Assembly: GCF_000756305.1 (NCBI RefSeq)
Contig: NZ_JRFE01000050.1
Span: 1-64,000 of the forward strand
Length of the DNA stretch: 64,000 bases
Reading direction: 5' to 3'
From: Myxosarcina sp. GI1
GTDB lineage: Bacteria > Cyanobacteriota > Cyanobacteriia > Cyanobacteriales > Xenococcaceae
Positions 1 to 7,514 of the stretch are shown one piece after another; within the stretch, counting starts at the first letter, position 1, and each line of letters begins with the position of its first letter. The notes under the pieces are model-generated. The model saw only the letters and a list, made by a program, of their open reading frames with translations. It was not told the origin of the DNA and made no database searches. The position numbers and the translations under genes were made by a program.

Positions 1-48
1 AGGCGGTAGCCTCTGTGGGTCGCTTTTTAGATCGAAGGGAATTGAAAC
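1..48 (+). repeat. possible last CRISPR repeat at window edge
   Basis: The left edge ends in GGGAATTGAAAC (about 37-48), the 3' signature of many cyanobacterial type I and III CRISPR repeats, followed by unrelated AT-rich DNA. Only one copy lies inside the window, so periodicity cannot be tested. It could be the terminal repeat of an array lying to the left. Confidence 0.3.
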
Positions 49-264
49 TGCTTGTAGCCCAAACTAGACTCAATTAGAAAGATAATTATCAAATTAATCT
101 AGAAGGAAATAAAGCTACGTATTGTAGTATAAAAGAAGTTAAAAAGACTTAAAAAGAGTAGCGATCGCCTTTGGCAATGGTGAAGAAGATCGCTTATTTA
201 AGAATGGATGGGTTGCGATAGACTGTCCATTTAACAATATATAGTAGGTTATGTTATTAATTTC

Positions 265-447
265 ATGAAATCCATGTCTCAGCTTGACCAATCTGCCCTA
301 AAAGCTCGAAATATATTGCTGACTATGTTTTTAGTGCATATTGTCTTAGAATACTATGCTAGTGGTTATTGCCAAAGACTTATGGGCTATTAGTCGCATT
401 TTAGTAACCATTGTCGTGATGTATTTTGTTGTACAAGGGCGCAAGTG
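265..447 (+). pseudogene. frameshifted small membrane protein remnant
   Basis: An ATG at 265 opens a 42-codon frame (N-terminus MSQLDQSALKARN after a few residues, then a hydrophobic helix) that stops at 391-393. From about 365 the +1 frame continues as a second hydrophobic stretch (LWAISRILVTIVVMYF) followed by a basic end (QGRKWAK). The two halves read as one two-helix membrane protein of about 60-70 residues broken by a frameshift. The 3' end runs into the transposase remnant at about 450, so an insertion has probably also removed its stop. The family is not recognised. Confidence 0.4.
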
Positions 448-1064
448 GGCTAAGTGTGTGAAGTCACAATTGATGGCTCAACATTGATAATAAAGTAATC
501 TATATCGTCTGCATTTTCAAACAAAGGTGCATTCATAACGATAGCTATTTTTCTTTTTCCTTTAAGACGAAATATTTCTACTTCAATAATAGCGATCCAA
601 ACAGTTCTCGCTTTTTCTAAGTTGATTAAAATTTGAGTATAAGCCTCTTTTGGCAATGATTCTGCCAAAGTGTCTAATCTTATTTCTTCTGGAAATTTTT
701 CTGAATTAACAACTTTAACCTTACGATTTTTAGCCAGTCCTCCTAAGTAGTTTAAGTTTTTCTGTTCTCGTTCCTTTAGAAACTTTGTATTATTACCATA
801 TCCTGAGTCAATTAATACTATTCCTGGTCTGTGTCCCCTCTCTAAACTTTTATCAATTAACTCTAAAGCCAACTCTGGCTTTTTCTTAAATAAAGGGTCT
901 TTTTTTCCTTCAGGTAGCGAATTACCATTTTGATATAATTCTATATCTAAAGGTAGGCTTTTTTTTCCATCATACAAATGAGTTGTTACTATTACATTAC
1001 CATTATCAGTTTTTCCTATTTCACCAATATATTGACGACCTACTCCTGCTGTAAAATTTCCACT

Positions 1065-1109
1065 GCTTGCTCCGTCTTTACGCTGAGGTTTCCTCAGCGC
1101 AGGCGGTGC
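1065..1109. repeat. 45-nt hairpin repeat inserted in transposase
   Basis: On the plus strand CGCTGAGG-TTT-CCTCAGCG forms a perfect 8-bp hairpin, framed by CCGTC and GGCGG and followed by TGCGC. It adds 15 codons (APPALRKPQRKDGAS) between RKS and SGNF of the transposase without changing frame. AGC occurs at both borders, a possible 3-bp target duplication. The same architecture recurs at 27041-27080. Confidence 0.7.
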
Positions 1110-1241
1110 GCTTTTTCGATGTCCACTATCATCAACAATTAAACTGAATCCTCTACTTACCCTAGTTTGATTGCATTTGTTCATCACCTCCAAACGTCGC
1201 TCATTTATTTTCTCTGTCGACCAAGTTGCTTCAGTTAAGAA

Positions 1242-1344
1242 GCGATGCAGCGCGGTCTTGGGGGTTTCCCCGCAGGAAGCAAAGCTTCCAAGCGTCGCTA
1301 GACGCGACTTCGAGCCTTGCTCGTGCAGCGACTGCATCAAGACA
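1242..1344. repeat. about 103-nt composite repeat inserted in transposase
   Basis: The block between codons LHH and FLTEATW is made of palindromic modules, including AGCGTCGCTAGACGCGACTT at 1291-1310. That module recurs with one mismatch at 12273-12292 beside another transposase remnant. Its length is not a multiple of three, which explains the frame change in the host gene. Confidence 0.65.
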
Positions 1345-1857
1345 GTGGTGTAATTTGTGGTAAGTTACTCCTACAGAGTCTAAAGCCATTTGATATATGT
1401 TTTTTCGCTCACTTTCTCCCAACAAACCCCCCAAATAGTTTCTGAACTCTCTTTTTTGTGCTTTAGTTCTCAATAAATCATCAAACTTGTTACACCATCT
1501 ATTAAAACAGGGAGGCATGGCTGAGGAAGTAGTTTCTCTCATAATAGCGATCGCCAACAACAGTGACGTTAAAACTATAACAGGTAATTATTTTACCCTG
1601 TTTTTACTTTTTTGAATGTTTAAGTCCCGCTATTACGAACGGTTATTATTTTCTCGTGTCCACTCTTTACACTGTGTCACTTAACTCTTGGCTTGTTTTG
1701 AGATGTGTTCATCAGTCAGGTTGGGTTGTCTTTTGCCCTGCCTATATTTCTTTGGAGGCGATCGCGAATTACTTTTCAAGAACTATCGCATTTACGAGCA
1801 ATTTCAGAAGCTTAAACCTTCTGAAGCTAAAAAATAACAGTTTTAAAACCCAAATAA

Positions 1858-2373
1858 ATGTCTAATTTTCTACCCGTTTCAACACTTTTTGGCGGAATCT
1901 TTAGCTTGATGGCGATCGCTCTTTCCTATGTAGTAGCAATAGAGCGAACTAAAAAACGGGTCTGGCATGGGGTATCTCTAGCAGATGTGTCTAATCAACC
2001 AGACTATTTAAAAGAACCTGGAAAATGGGCAGCTTTTGTCGAGAACTATACACAAAAGTCGATCGCTACTAAATCTTATGAATCTTGCGATGACGGCGTA
2101 TTGCAGCGCAAAGTCAGAGCTTTTGGCAACTTTATGGAATATGTTCCGTTAGCGTTGCTGTTAATTATACTGCTAGAACTAGTAGGCTCGCCAGCTTGGT
2201 TATTGTGGCTGTTAGGAATTGTATTGACTATCGCTCGTATCGCTCATGCTTGGGGAGTGATTGGGATTTATGGTGCTTCACCATTTCGAGCTATTGGCTT
2301 TTTTCTTACATGGTTAGTTTACCTTTTGGGTGCTGCTGCCTGTCTTTTTTATAGTGTAATAAGTTTTTTGTAG
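1858..2373 (+). CDS. MAPEG-family membrane protein
   Basis: A 171-residue integral membrane protein of the MAPEG superfamily (membrane-associated glutathione and eicosanoid metabolism, YecN-like branch). An N-terminal helix (about 5-27) is followed by a polar stretch unusually long for the family (about 30-88). Then come the conserved RVRAFGNFMEYVPLALL-type segment (the genome reads RKVRAFGNFMEYVP), two further hydrophobic helices, ARIAHAWG and a final helix. Bacterial members may be glutathione-dependent enzymes, but the substrate is unknown. It stands alone on the plus strand between mobile remnants. Confidence 0.82.
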   Translation: MSNFLPVSTLFGGIFSLMAIALSYVVAIERTKKRVWHGVSLADVSNQPDYLKEPGKWAAFVENYTQKSIATKSYESCDDGVLQRKVRAFGNFMEYVPLALLLIILLELVGSPAWLLWLLGIVLTIARIAHAWGVIGIYGASPFRAIGFFLTWLVYLLGAAACLFYSVISFL

Positions 2374-2515
2374 TTCGAGCGATTAATTGGGAAGATTGGA
2401 AGTCCGTCGATATAGTAAGTATTAGCAACTAAAAAGCTTTTTAAAAAGTCTATTTGTTTCACTAAATAACTAATTCACATCGCCAATTATATCCAAGCTT
2501 GATAAGCGATTGCGA

Positions 2516-2608
2516 ATGGAAGGCGATTTAACTATTGCTTTCAGTCGCAAAAGGATTCGGAAGACTAAGAACGGTAAACCTCAGCGAAATTTGTTCGTGA
2601 ATCATTGA
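2516..2608 (+). pseudogene. short basic C-terminal fragment
   Basis: A 30-codon reading frame, rich in Arg and Lys (FSRKRIRKTKNGKPQRN), ends at 2608 and overlaps the 3' end of the recombinase gene on the other strand. It looks like the tail of a longer protein rather than a complete gene. Its family is unknown. Confidence 0.2.
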
Positions 2609-3687
2609 GGATTGCTAGATTGCATATTTAGTTTTTCCTCAACTGCTGCACTTGGATTATGCTCCCATCTGTCTCCTACATGGGCATAAATCGAAGTAGT
2701 CCGAGGATCGGCATGTCCTAGTAAATCTTGTACCTGTCTTAAATCCGCACCAGTTCTCAATGCCAGCGTACCAGCAGTATGTCTTAAACTATGTGCAATA
2801 AGACTTCTACCAGGTGTGTGTTTGAGATTGCATTCAATCAAAGCGCGATCGCAGATCTCTCTAATGCTGCGTCGGGATAATTAACCACCTTTATTGTTGT
2901 TACTCAAAGAGACAAAAACATAATCTGTTGGTTTAATTTTCCGTCTCAAAACTTTCCTCCTCATCTGAAGATATTCATCGAGTTGAGCGGCTAAATTTTC
3001 AGTCAGAGGAACAATTCTGCTAGCTCGTTTGGCAGATACTTGTAGTCCAATTTTAATACCCTGCCTGACAATATCTTCTACTTTAAGCTGCTGCATTTCT
3101 ACCGTTCTGCAACCTTCTAAACTCATAATGCCAATTAAAGCGCGATCGCGCAGCAAGCTCAGTTTTGCTTTATTCGTCTTAGCTCGCTCTAATTGAGACT
3201 GTAAATAGTCAAGTAGATATTTTAGTTCATCTGCCTCCATAAAGGTAATTCGAGCGGCAGGATCTTTTCTATCTTTGGGAGCTTTAACTTTGGCTGCGGG
3301 ATTATTACCAATTAATCCATGAGCTATCGCAGCATTGTAGAATATTCTGACAATATTCAGTTTGGTGGCGATCGTACTGTTAGCGTATCCAGAGTTAACT
3401 AAATCTTGTCGGTACAGCTTGATATCTTCTGGTTCTGCTTCTATGGGCGAGAGTAAATTATCTCGGCACCAGTTTAAATACTGCTTAGTTTGGGACAAGT
3501 AATTCCGAATGGTATCAGAGGACGCTGCACCATCTCCTACTTCCATCATTATGAATTGGGCAAAGATATCTTCCAAGGTAGTGGTCAATTCAGGTGTAAC
3601 TATTACAGGATCTTTAATTTCAGCTTTCTCTTTCTCTTTTATATGAATTACTTTGGTTTCTATTATTGGAACAATATCGATCTTCAT
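2602..3687 (-). pseudogene. tyrosine recombinase/integrase with in-frame stop
   Basis: XerC/D-like site-specific recombinase. The N-terminal SAM-like domain (about residues 30-125) precedes a catalytic domain with the first Arg in LEGCRTVE. The frame then meets TAA at 2881-2883 and continues in the same frame with the rest of the active site: HSLRHTAG (HxxR), [10 protein letters not shown] and the tyrosine in SIYAHV. All catalytic residues are therefore present and one nonsense codon separates them. The start ATG overlaps the stop of the upstream GNAT gene (ATGA), so the three genes are probably one transcript. It may be inactive, or yield a truncated DNA-binding protein. Confidence 0.82.
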
Positions 3688-4199
3688 AACTCAAACTCTT
3701 GTTTAATAGTTTTTATGGGGAGAAACAACGATAGGGAGTTATCTTCAAAGGGAATAAATTCATGTTTGAGATAAAACTTCTTTGCTCTATCATCAATAGC
3801 ATCTACTCTTACTGCATAAATACCGATATCTGATGATGCTCTAACTATTCTCAATAAAGCATCTACCAGTAGCTCTGTACCTAATCCTTCTCCTTGACAG
3901 GAAACATCTACAGCCAATCGACCAATCAACGCTGCTGGTATGGGATAAGCTGGCAATCTTTTTCGCTTTTCTTCTGGTAACGAATGAAACTCGATCGCGC
4001 TAGAACTAATCGTGTAATAACCATCAACAACTAGGGGCGTATCTGGTTTGATAGCTACAAAAGTTTTATTGATGCCCAACTTATCGTTTTGTCTGGCATA
4101 ACGTTTTAGATAGTTGTTTAATTCTTCGTTGCCACAGTCAAAATCATTACGGTTGTATTTCTTCTCCAGAGGTGCAAAGTTCCAGTAACTATTTGACAT
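3684..4199 (-). CDS. GNAT-family acetyltransferase toxin (TacT-like)
   Basis: A GNAT N-acetyltransferase of 171 residues from the ATG at 4199. An upstream in-frame start at 4226 is possible but lies inside the partner gene. It carries the acetyl-CoA loop (CQGEGLGTELL) after the RLAVD strand and a C-terminal FYLKHEF segment with the conserved tyrosine. Toxins of this type acetylate the amino group of charged tRNAs and block translation. It overlaps the DUF1778 antitoxin gene by 11 nt and the recombinase gene by 4 nt, as expected for a type II toxin-antitoxin pair. The assignment to the toxin group rests on the partner gene. Confidence 0.85.
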   Translation of the reverse strand: MSNSYWNFAPLEKKYNRNDFDCGNEELNNYLKRYARQNDKLGINKTFVAIKPDTPLVVDGYYTISSSAIEFHSLPEEKRKRLPAYPIPAALIGRLAVDVSCQGEGLGTELLVDALLRIVRASSDIGIYAVRVDAIDDRAKKFYLKHEFIPFEDNSLSLFLPIKTIKQEFEL

Positions 4200-4467
4200 A
4201 CTTATCTCGATATTGGCGTATAGCAATTTTTAACTTCCCTTTTAAATTAGGCGGATTAGCTATAGCGGATAGAAATAAGTCGCGATTGCGGTCTGTCAAA
4301 ATAAGCTTTTCTCGCTCTTCAACGTCTTTTTGTGCCTGGGGTAATAGATGTATCAGAGTATAGGCACTCAAGGATACTCCATGCATTGAAGCTGCTTTTT
4401 CCAACAATGCTTTTTGTTCGGCTGTGACTCTTAAATCGATACGGCTGTCTTTTGATGAAGCTGACAT
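4189..4467 (-). CDS. DUF1778-family antitoxin (TacA-like)
   Basis: A 92-residue protein with an N-terminal ribbon-helix-helix DNA-binding region (RIDLRVTAEQKALLEKAA, about residues 9-26, then SLSAYTL). The flexible C-terminal half would wrap the toxin. Known relatives neutralise a GNAT toxin and repress their own operon. It is the first gene of the antitoxin-toxin-recombinase run on the minus strand. The ATG at 4467 fits the family N-terminus. Confidence 0.87.
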   Translation of the reverse strand: MSASSKDSRIDLRVTAEQKALLEKAASMHGVSLSAYTLIHLLPQAQKDVEEREKLILTDRNRDLFLSAIANPPNLKGKLKIAIRQYRDKYVK

Positions 4468-4547
4468 AATTAAAAGAGCGATACATTACCCTACTATTCT
4501 ATCCTATATACGGAAGATATACGTACATTTAGCCCTACATCTGATAA

Positions 4548-4778
4548 GTGTCCGAGTTAATGTGCCTTACTGATGACTTAGATGAGCTACGCAATAAAAT
4601 GAACGAGTATATTAATTGCGGCGTAAAGTTGGGTTGGTTGATTTGTCCTGACGAGAAGCAGGTAGAAATATATCGTCAAGGACAGCAAAAGGAAGTTTTA
4701 GATAATTCTAGTAGTTTGTTTGGGGAAGATGTCTTACCAGGATTGACAGTAGATTTGATAGATATTTTTACTGATTGA
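4548..4778 (+). pseudogene. Uma2-family (DUF820) nuclease, C-terminal remnant
   Basis: 76 codons matching the last third of Uma2/DUF820 proteins, which are PD-(D/E)XK-like and very abundant in cyanobacteria. Visible motifs are KMNEYINCGVKLGWLI, a strand with VEIYR and the end LPGLTVDL. Complete members have about 190 residues, so the N-terminal catalytic half is missing. The GTG at 4548 is only the first possible start. Probably a decayed gene. Confidence 0.7.
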
Positions 4779-4785
4779 TTAGCTC

Positions 4786-5256
4786 GTGGGAAGAAAAGCC
4801 GCTCCTAAATGCGTTTACTGCGCCAGGAACTATATCACGGAAGAAGAGGCACAAGTCAAGCATCCAGAATGTTATGTTACTACAAATCGTCTTTGTTATT
4901 ACAAACGCTATCGGTTGCGAAACAAGAGTCGGGTCAATGCCAAACGTCGCGCCTCTGCTGCTAGAGCCAAAGGTATTGAAACGCCAGAGTCAGTTTTACC
5001 CGAAGCCTATCGTGCAGAATTAGAAATATACGGAAAAGAGAATCAATTCGTTCATGCGATCGCTCTAAAAATCTATCAAGGCAATAAGTTAACCCATCAG
5101 ATGTCGCCCCAACACACTCAAGGACTCAGGCAGCCAGAGCTTGAAGCGTATATTTCCAAGCTGTTAGATTATTTGGAAACAGAATATGCTATAGATTGTT
5201 TTGGTTTAATCTATTGGTTGAATCCAGAAGAGTGTTCGGAGTGCCGAGAGAATTAG
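4786..5256 (+). CDS. hypothetical Cys-rich protein
   Basis: A 156-residue protein, start GTG at 4786. The N-terminus has a CVYC pair near residue 9 with further cysteines at about 29 and 37, suggesting a small zinc-binding module followed by a basic stretch (YKRYRLRNKSRVNAKRR). A middle acidic/helical part and a C-terminal CSEC pair follow. The function is not recognised. It lies directly upstream of the VapBC-type pair on the same strand. Confidence 0.6.
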   Translation: MGRKAAPKCVYCARNYITEEEAQVKHPECYVTTNRLCYYKRYRLRNKSRVNAKRRASAARAKGIETPESVLPEAYRAELEIYGKENQFVHAIALKIYQGNKLTHQMSPQHTQGLRQPELEAYISKLLDYLETEYAIDCFGLIYWLNPEECSECREN

Positions 5257-5291
5257 CTATAATTCTTACTATAATCTTACCAGCCATGATA

Positions 5292-5546
5292 ATGAATACT
5301 AGACTATCGAGTAAGGGACAGGTAGTAATTCCTCAAGAGATAAGAGAGATGAACCATTGGCTTCCAGGTCAAGAACTAATTGCAGTTAACACCGATGAAG
5401 GAGTTTTGTTAAAACCAAAACGAGCTTTTGCTGCAACTACCGTTGAAGACTTAACTGAGTTTCGACCCTACAAAGGAAAAGCCAAGTCCGTTGAGGAAAT
5501 GAATGATGCCGTTAGAGAACAAATCGCAAGCCGATGGTACGAATAG
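5292..5546 (+). CDS. AbrB/MazE-type antitoxin (VapB-like)
   Basis: An 84-residue SpoVT/AbrB-fold DNA-binding protein: LSSKGQVVIPQEIRE is the classic swapped-hairpin motif at its N-terminus, followed by LKPKRAF. The start at ATG 5292 places the motif at residue 4. Longer upstream frames read into a hydrophobic stretch outside the family. The C-terminal part would bind the toxin encoded by the next gene, which it overlaps by 13 nt. Family members repress their own operon. Confidence 0.87.
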   Translation: MNTRLSSKGQVVIPQEIREMNHWLPGQELIAVNTDEGVLLKPKRAFAATTVEDLTEFRPYKGKAKSVEEMNDAVREQIASRWYE

Positions 5547-5941
5547 GTATCGATACCAACATTGTTGTTAGAGCGATAGTAAAAGATGAACTTCAACAGG
5601 CTCAAATATCTCTTTCAGTATTGCAAGAAAGAGAAACTTATATTTGTCATACGGTAATCCTTGAAACTGTATGGGTACTAGAATCTGTTTACAAACTTTC
5701 AAAAGTCGATATTATCAAAGGTTTAAAATTGGTTTTTGGATTACCTAAAGTTTTTTTAGAAGATTCGGGCGCGATCGCTCTAACTTTAAGATGGTATTAT
5801 TCTGGTTTGGACTTTGGCGATGCCCTTCATTTAGCGACGGCGCAAAGGTACAAGACATTCTATACTTTCGATAAAGCCTTAATCAAAAAAGCTAAAGAAA
5901 TACCCCAAATAAAAGTAGTCGAACCGTCTAGTGGCAAGTAA
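5534..5941 (+). CDS. PIN-domain ribonuclease toxin (VapC-like)
   Basis: A 135-residue PIN-domain protein. The four acidic active-site positions are visible: Asp in GIDTNI (residue 7), Glu in ILETVW, Asp in LDFGDALH and Asp in YTFDKAL. Such toxins are Mg-dependent endoribonucleases that cut tRNA or rRNA. Translation is coupled to the AbrB-type antitoxin by overlap. The next gene begins 2 nt after its stop. Confidence 0.88.
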   Translation: MVRIGIDTNIVVRAIVKDELQQAQISLSVLQERETYICHTVILETVWVLESVYKLSKVDIIKGLKLVFGLPKVFLEDSGAIALTLRWYYSGLDFGDALHLATAQRYKTFYTFDKALIKKAKEIPQIKVVEPSSGK

Positions 5942-5943
5942 AT

Positions 5944-6540
5944 TTGATGGATTATTCTTTTAGCACCATAATCCAACGGGTTAATCTAATTGCTTCATCA
6001 AAGTTGAACGATGAAGTCAAACTACGGCAAGCGGGCGAACTATTCTATCAGAGTAGTCTGAGTATTTTAGTTAGAGCAGAAGCAGCCTTTGAAGCATCTT
6101 TACAACCAGAGATAGCTACAGCCGATACTAAAATAGATAGCAGCTTCAGTCTATTTATAGACTCTCTAACCCAACAAAGCGTTAGTACTATTTTTTTACA
6201 GAAATATCTCCAACCTCAAGTTAGGGCAGCATACCAACGTGAATCGCTAGTAACAATTTCGACTCTAACTGCTGTTGAAGCTGTAGAGAAATATAGTTTA
6301 GAGAAAATAAGTTCGGAGGTTAGTTCTCTAGCTTACGATGAAAATATCAATGCTTGGATAGACAAAGTAGCAGAATGTCTAAGAGGTAATCCTCAAGTTA
6401 ACACCCTAATTCAAATTGTCAGAGCGACCGATTTATCCGTAGCTCAAGTTTTCATTTCTTTACTATTTGGCAACTTTGAACTCGTGCCATCGGAAAACTT
6501 CTATGATGGCTTTAAAATTCTCGCTCGAAATATTCAATAG
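5944..6540 (+). CDS. hypothetical protein, helical
   Basis: A 198-residue, mostly helical soluble protein starting with two Met codons 2 nt after the PIN toxin gene, so probably in the same transcript. No catalytic motif or membrane segment is visible. It has no recognised family. The location makes it an accessory-region gene, but nothing ties it to toxin function. Confidence 0.6.
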   Translation: MMDYSFSTIIQRVNLIASSKLNDEVKLRQAGELFYQSSLSILVRAEAAFEASLQPEIATADTKIDSSFSLFIDSLTQQSVSTIFLQKYLQPQVRAAYQRESLVTISTLTAVEAVEKYSLEKISSEVSSLAYDENINAWIDKVAECLRGNPQVNTLIQIVRATDLSVAQVFISLLFGNFELVPSENFYDGFKILARNIQ

Positions 6541-6547
6541 AAGCGAC

Positions 6548-6790
6548 TCAAATGCTTAAAAATTCATAACCACGCACTCGACGGCGAAGTTGCTGTTTTT
6601 GGTACTCTTCCAATCCACTTTGATAGTCGGAACAAACTACCGAGTTAGAACGACCGTAATCTAACCTTACAGCACTACCCCAGGTTTTTTTGACAATCCA
6701 ATCGCCAAAAAGGTTTTGACAGAGTTCGACCGTATAAAATCGTGTATTTTTTTGCCAAAACGAACGCTGCCACAGTTCAATTTGATACAT
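6548..6790 (-). CDS. WGR-domain protein
   Basis: An 80-residue protein that is essentially one WGR-like domain: FYTVELCQNLFGDW, then KKTWGS where the family has WGR, and RRRVRGYEF at the end. WGR domains bind nucleic acid in PARP-type and other proteins. Stand-alone copies are frequent in cyanobacteria. The ATG at 6790 is preferred over two upstream in-frame ATGs that lengthen the N-terminus outside the domain. It lies next to the IS4-type remnant and is otherwise alone. Confidence 0.7.
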   Translation of the reverse strand: MYQIELWQRSFWQKNTRFYTVELCQNLFGDWIVKKTWGSAVRLDYGRSNSVVCSDYQSGLEEYQKQQLRRRVRGYEFLSI

Positions 6791-6829
6791 AATGTTCATT
6801 GGTGACAAGTTAAGGCTCTGTGTCGGTTG

Positions 6830-7403
6830 TCAAGAGGGATTCGGAGACAAGTCCAGAGGGGGCATAGCTCTTTTAGGGCGAGGGGATTTGACTATCCCCA
6901 AGTCGCGATTTTCAGGTGCAGTTAGATAGGCGATAATATTGGTGACATTGCCTTGATTTAATGCTTGGGTAAAATGATAAATTCCGCGAAAAACCATTTC
7001 TACAGAAATAGAATTTATAGGTAAGGTAAGCTCGTCAGCAATCTCATCAGAGAGAGCGAGGAGAAGAGCAGAGAAAAGCCATGTTGCCCAGATTTGTAAT
7101 TTAATCCCATTAATCGAACGCCACTTGCTTCAAGTCGGGGAACCCGCCCAACGCAGTGGCTCACCAGTCCACAAGTAACTCAAACCTAGCAACCGTTTAA
7201 GTAGAAGAAAACTTTCTTCGATTCGCCAGCGACGTGAGTAGAGAGCGCCAACCACAAAGGGAGGTAAAATCTTGGGGTCAAGTACCGAAGTAAGATATCG
7301 ATACCAGCTACGACCATGACGAATCTCAACTAAACGCAAATCCAGAATGGGATTACCTTTAAGTTTCCGAAACAATGCCTTTGCGAACTGGAGTTCGCCG
7401 CCG
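6830..7403 (-). pseudogene. IS4-type transposase, 3' exon remnant
   Basis: C-terminal part of a DDE transposase of the IS4 family. From IGGELQF it reads through LVEIRHG and the YSRRWRIEESF segment (Y-(2)-R-(3)-E-(6)-K signature, with KRLLG) to a conserved helical tail. A 45-nt repeat at 7118-7162 adds an in-frame TGA (7130-7132), after which the frame resumes at SINGIKLQIW and ends at 6830. At its 5' side it abuts the 3' end of the outer group II intron (7404). No N-terminal half was found beyond the intron. Confidence 0.82.
7118..7162. repeat. 45-nt repeat inserted in IS4-type transposase
   Basis: The segment GCCACT...AGTGGC is an inverted-repeat frame around a GC-rich core. Removing 7118-7162 restores an uninterrupted reading TGG ACT GGT TCG ATT, giving YLWTGSINGIKLQ. 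The insert keeps frame but brings a TGA codon, so the host gene is stopped. Confidence 0.7.
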
Positions 7404-7446
7404 ATTAGAGTCGGGGTAGTTGTTTCCAACTTACCCCTCTCCTCCG

Positions 7447-7480
7447 AAACCGTACTTGTGCTTTTCAACACATACGGCTA
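7447..7480 (-). ncRNA. domain V of outer group II intron
   Basis: 34 nt that begin with the catalytic AGC in AGCCGTATG and end in GTACGGTTT, closing the standard domain V stem with an AAAA-type loop. It sits 34 nt after the stop of the intron ORF, as usual. It shares its stem ends with the inner intron's domain V. Confidence 0.85.
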
Positions 7481-7514
7481 CTCAAACGTATCCACTTTGT
7501 CAATAACTGACCCC

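Larger units (their letters stand above)
450..1560 (-). pseudogene. IS701-type transposase, disrupted
   Basis: DDE transposase remnant in two frames: an N-terminal part (1560 to about 1345) and the catalytic part (1241 to 450). The latter has the VDDSGHRKS segment, the GRQYIGEIGKTDNG motif and LIDSGYG typical of IS701-family enzymes. Two short repeats sit inside it: a 45-nt in-frame insert (1065-1109) and a roughly 103-nt insert (1242-1344) that shifts the frame between LHH and FLTEATW. The protein ends at VTSHT, just where family members usually continue towards a conserved YSQR segment, so the 3' end is lost too. It is very unlikely to be active. Confidence 0.8.

Noticed and set aside
1656-1865. 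69-aa frame before the MAPEG gene
   Set aside because: GTG start, no family, composition not coding-like; left as intergenic.
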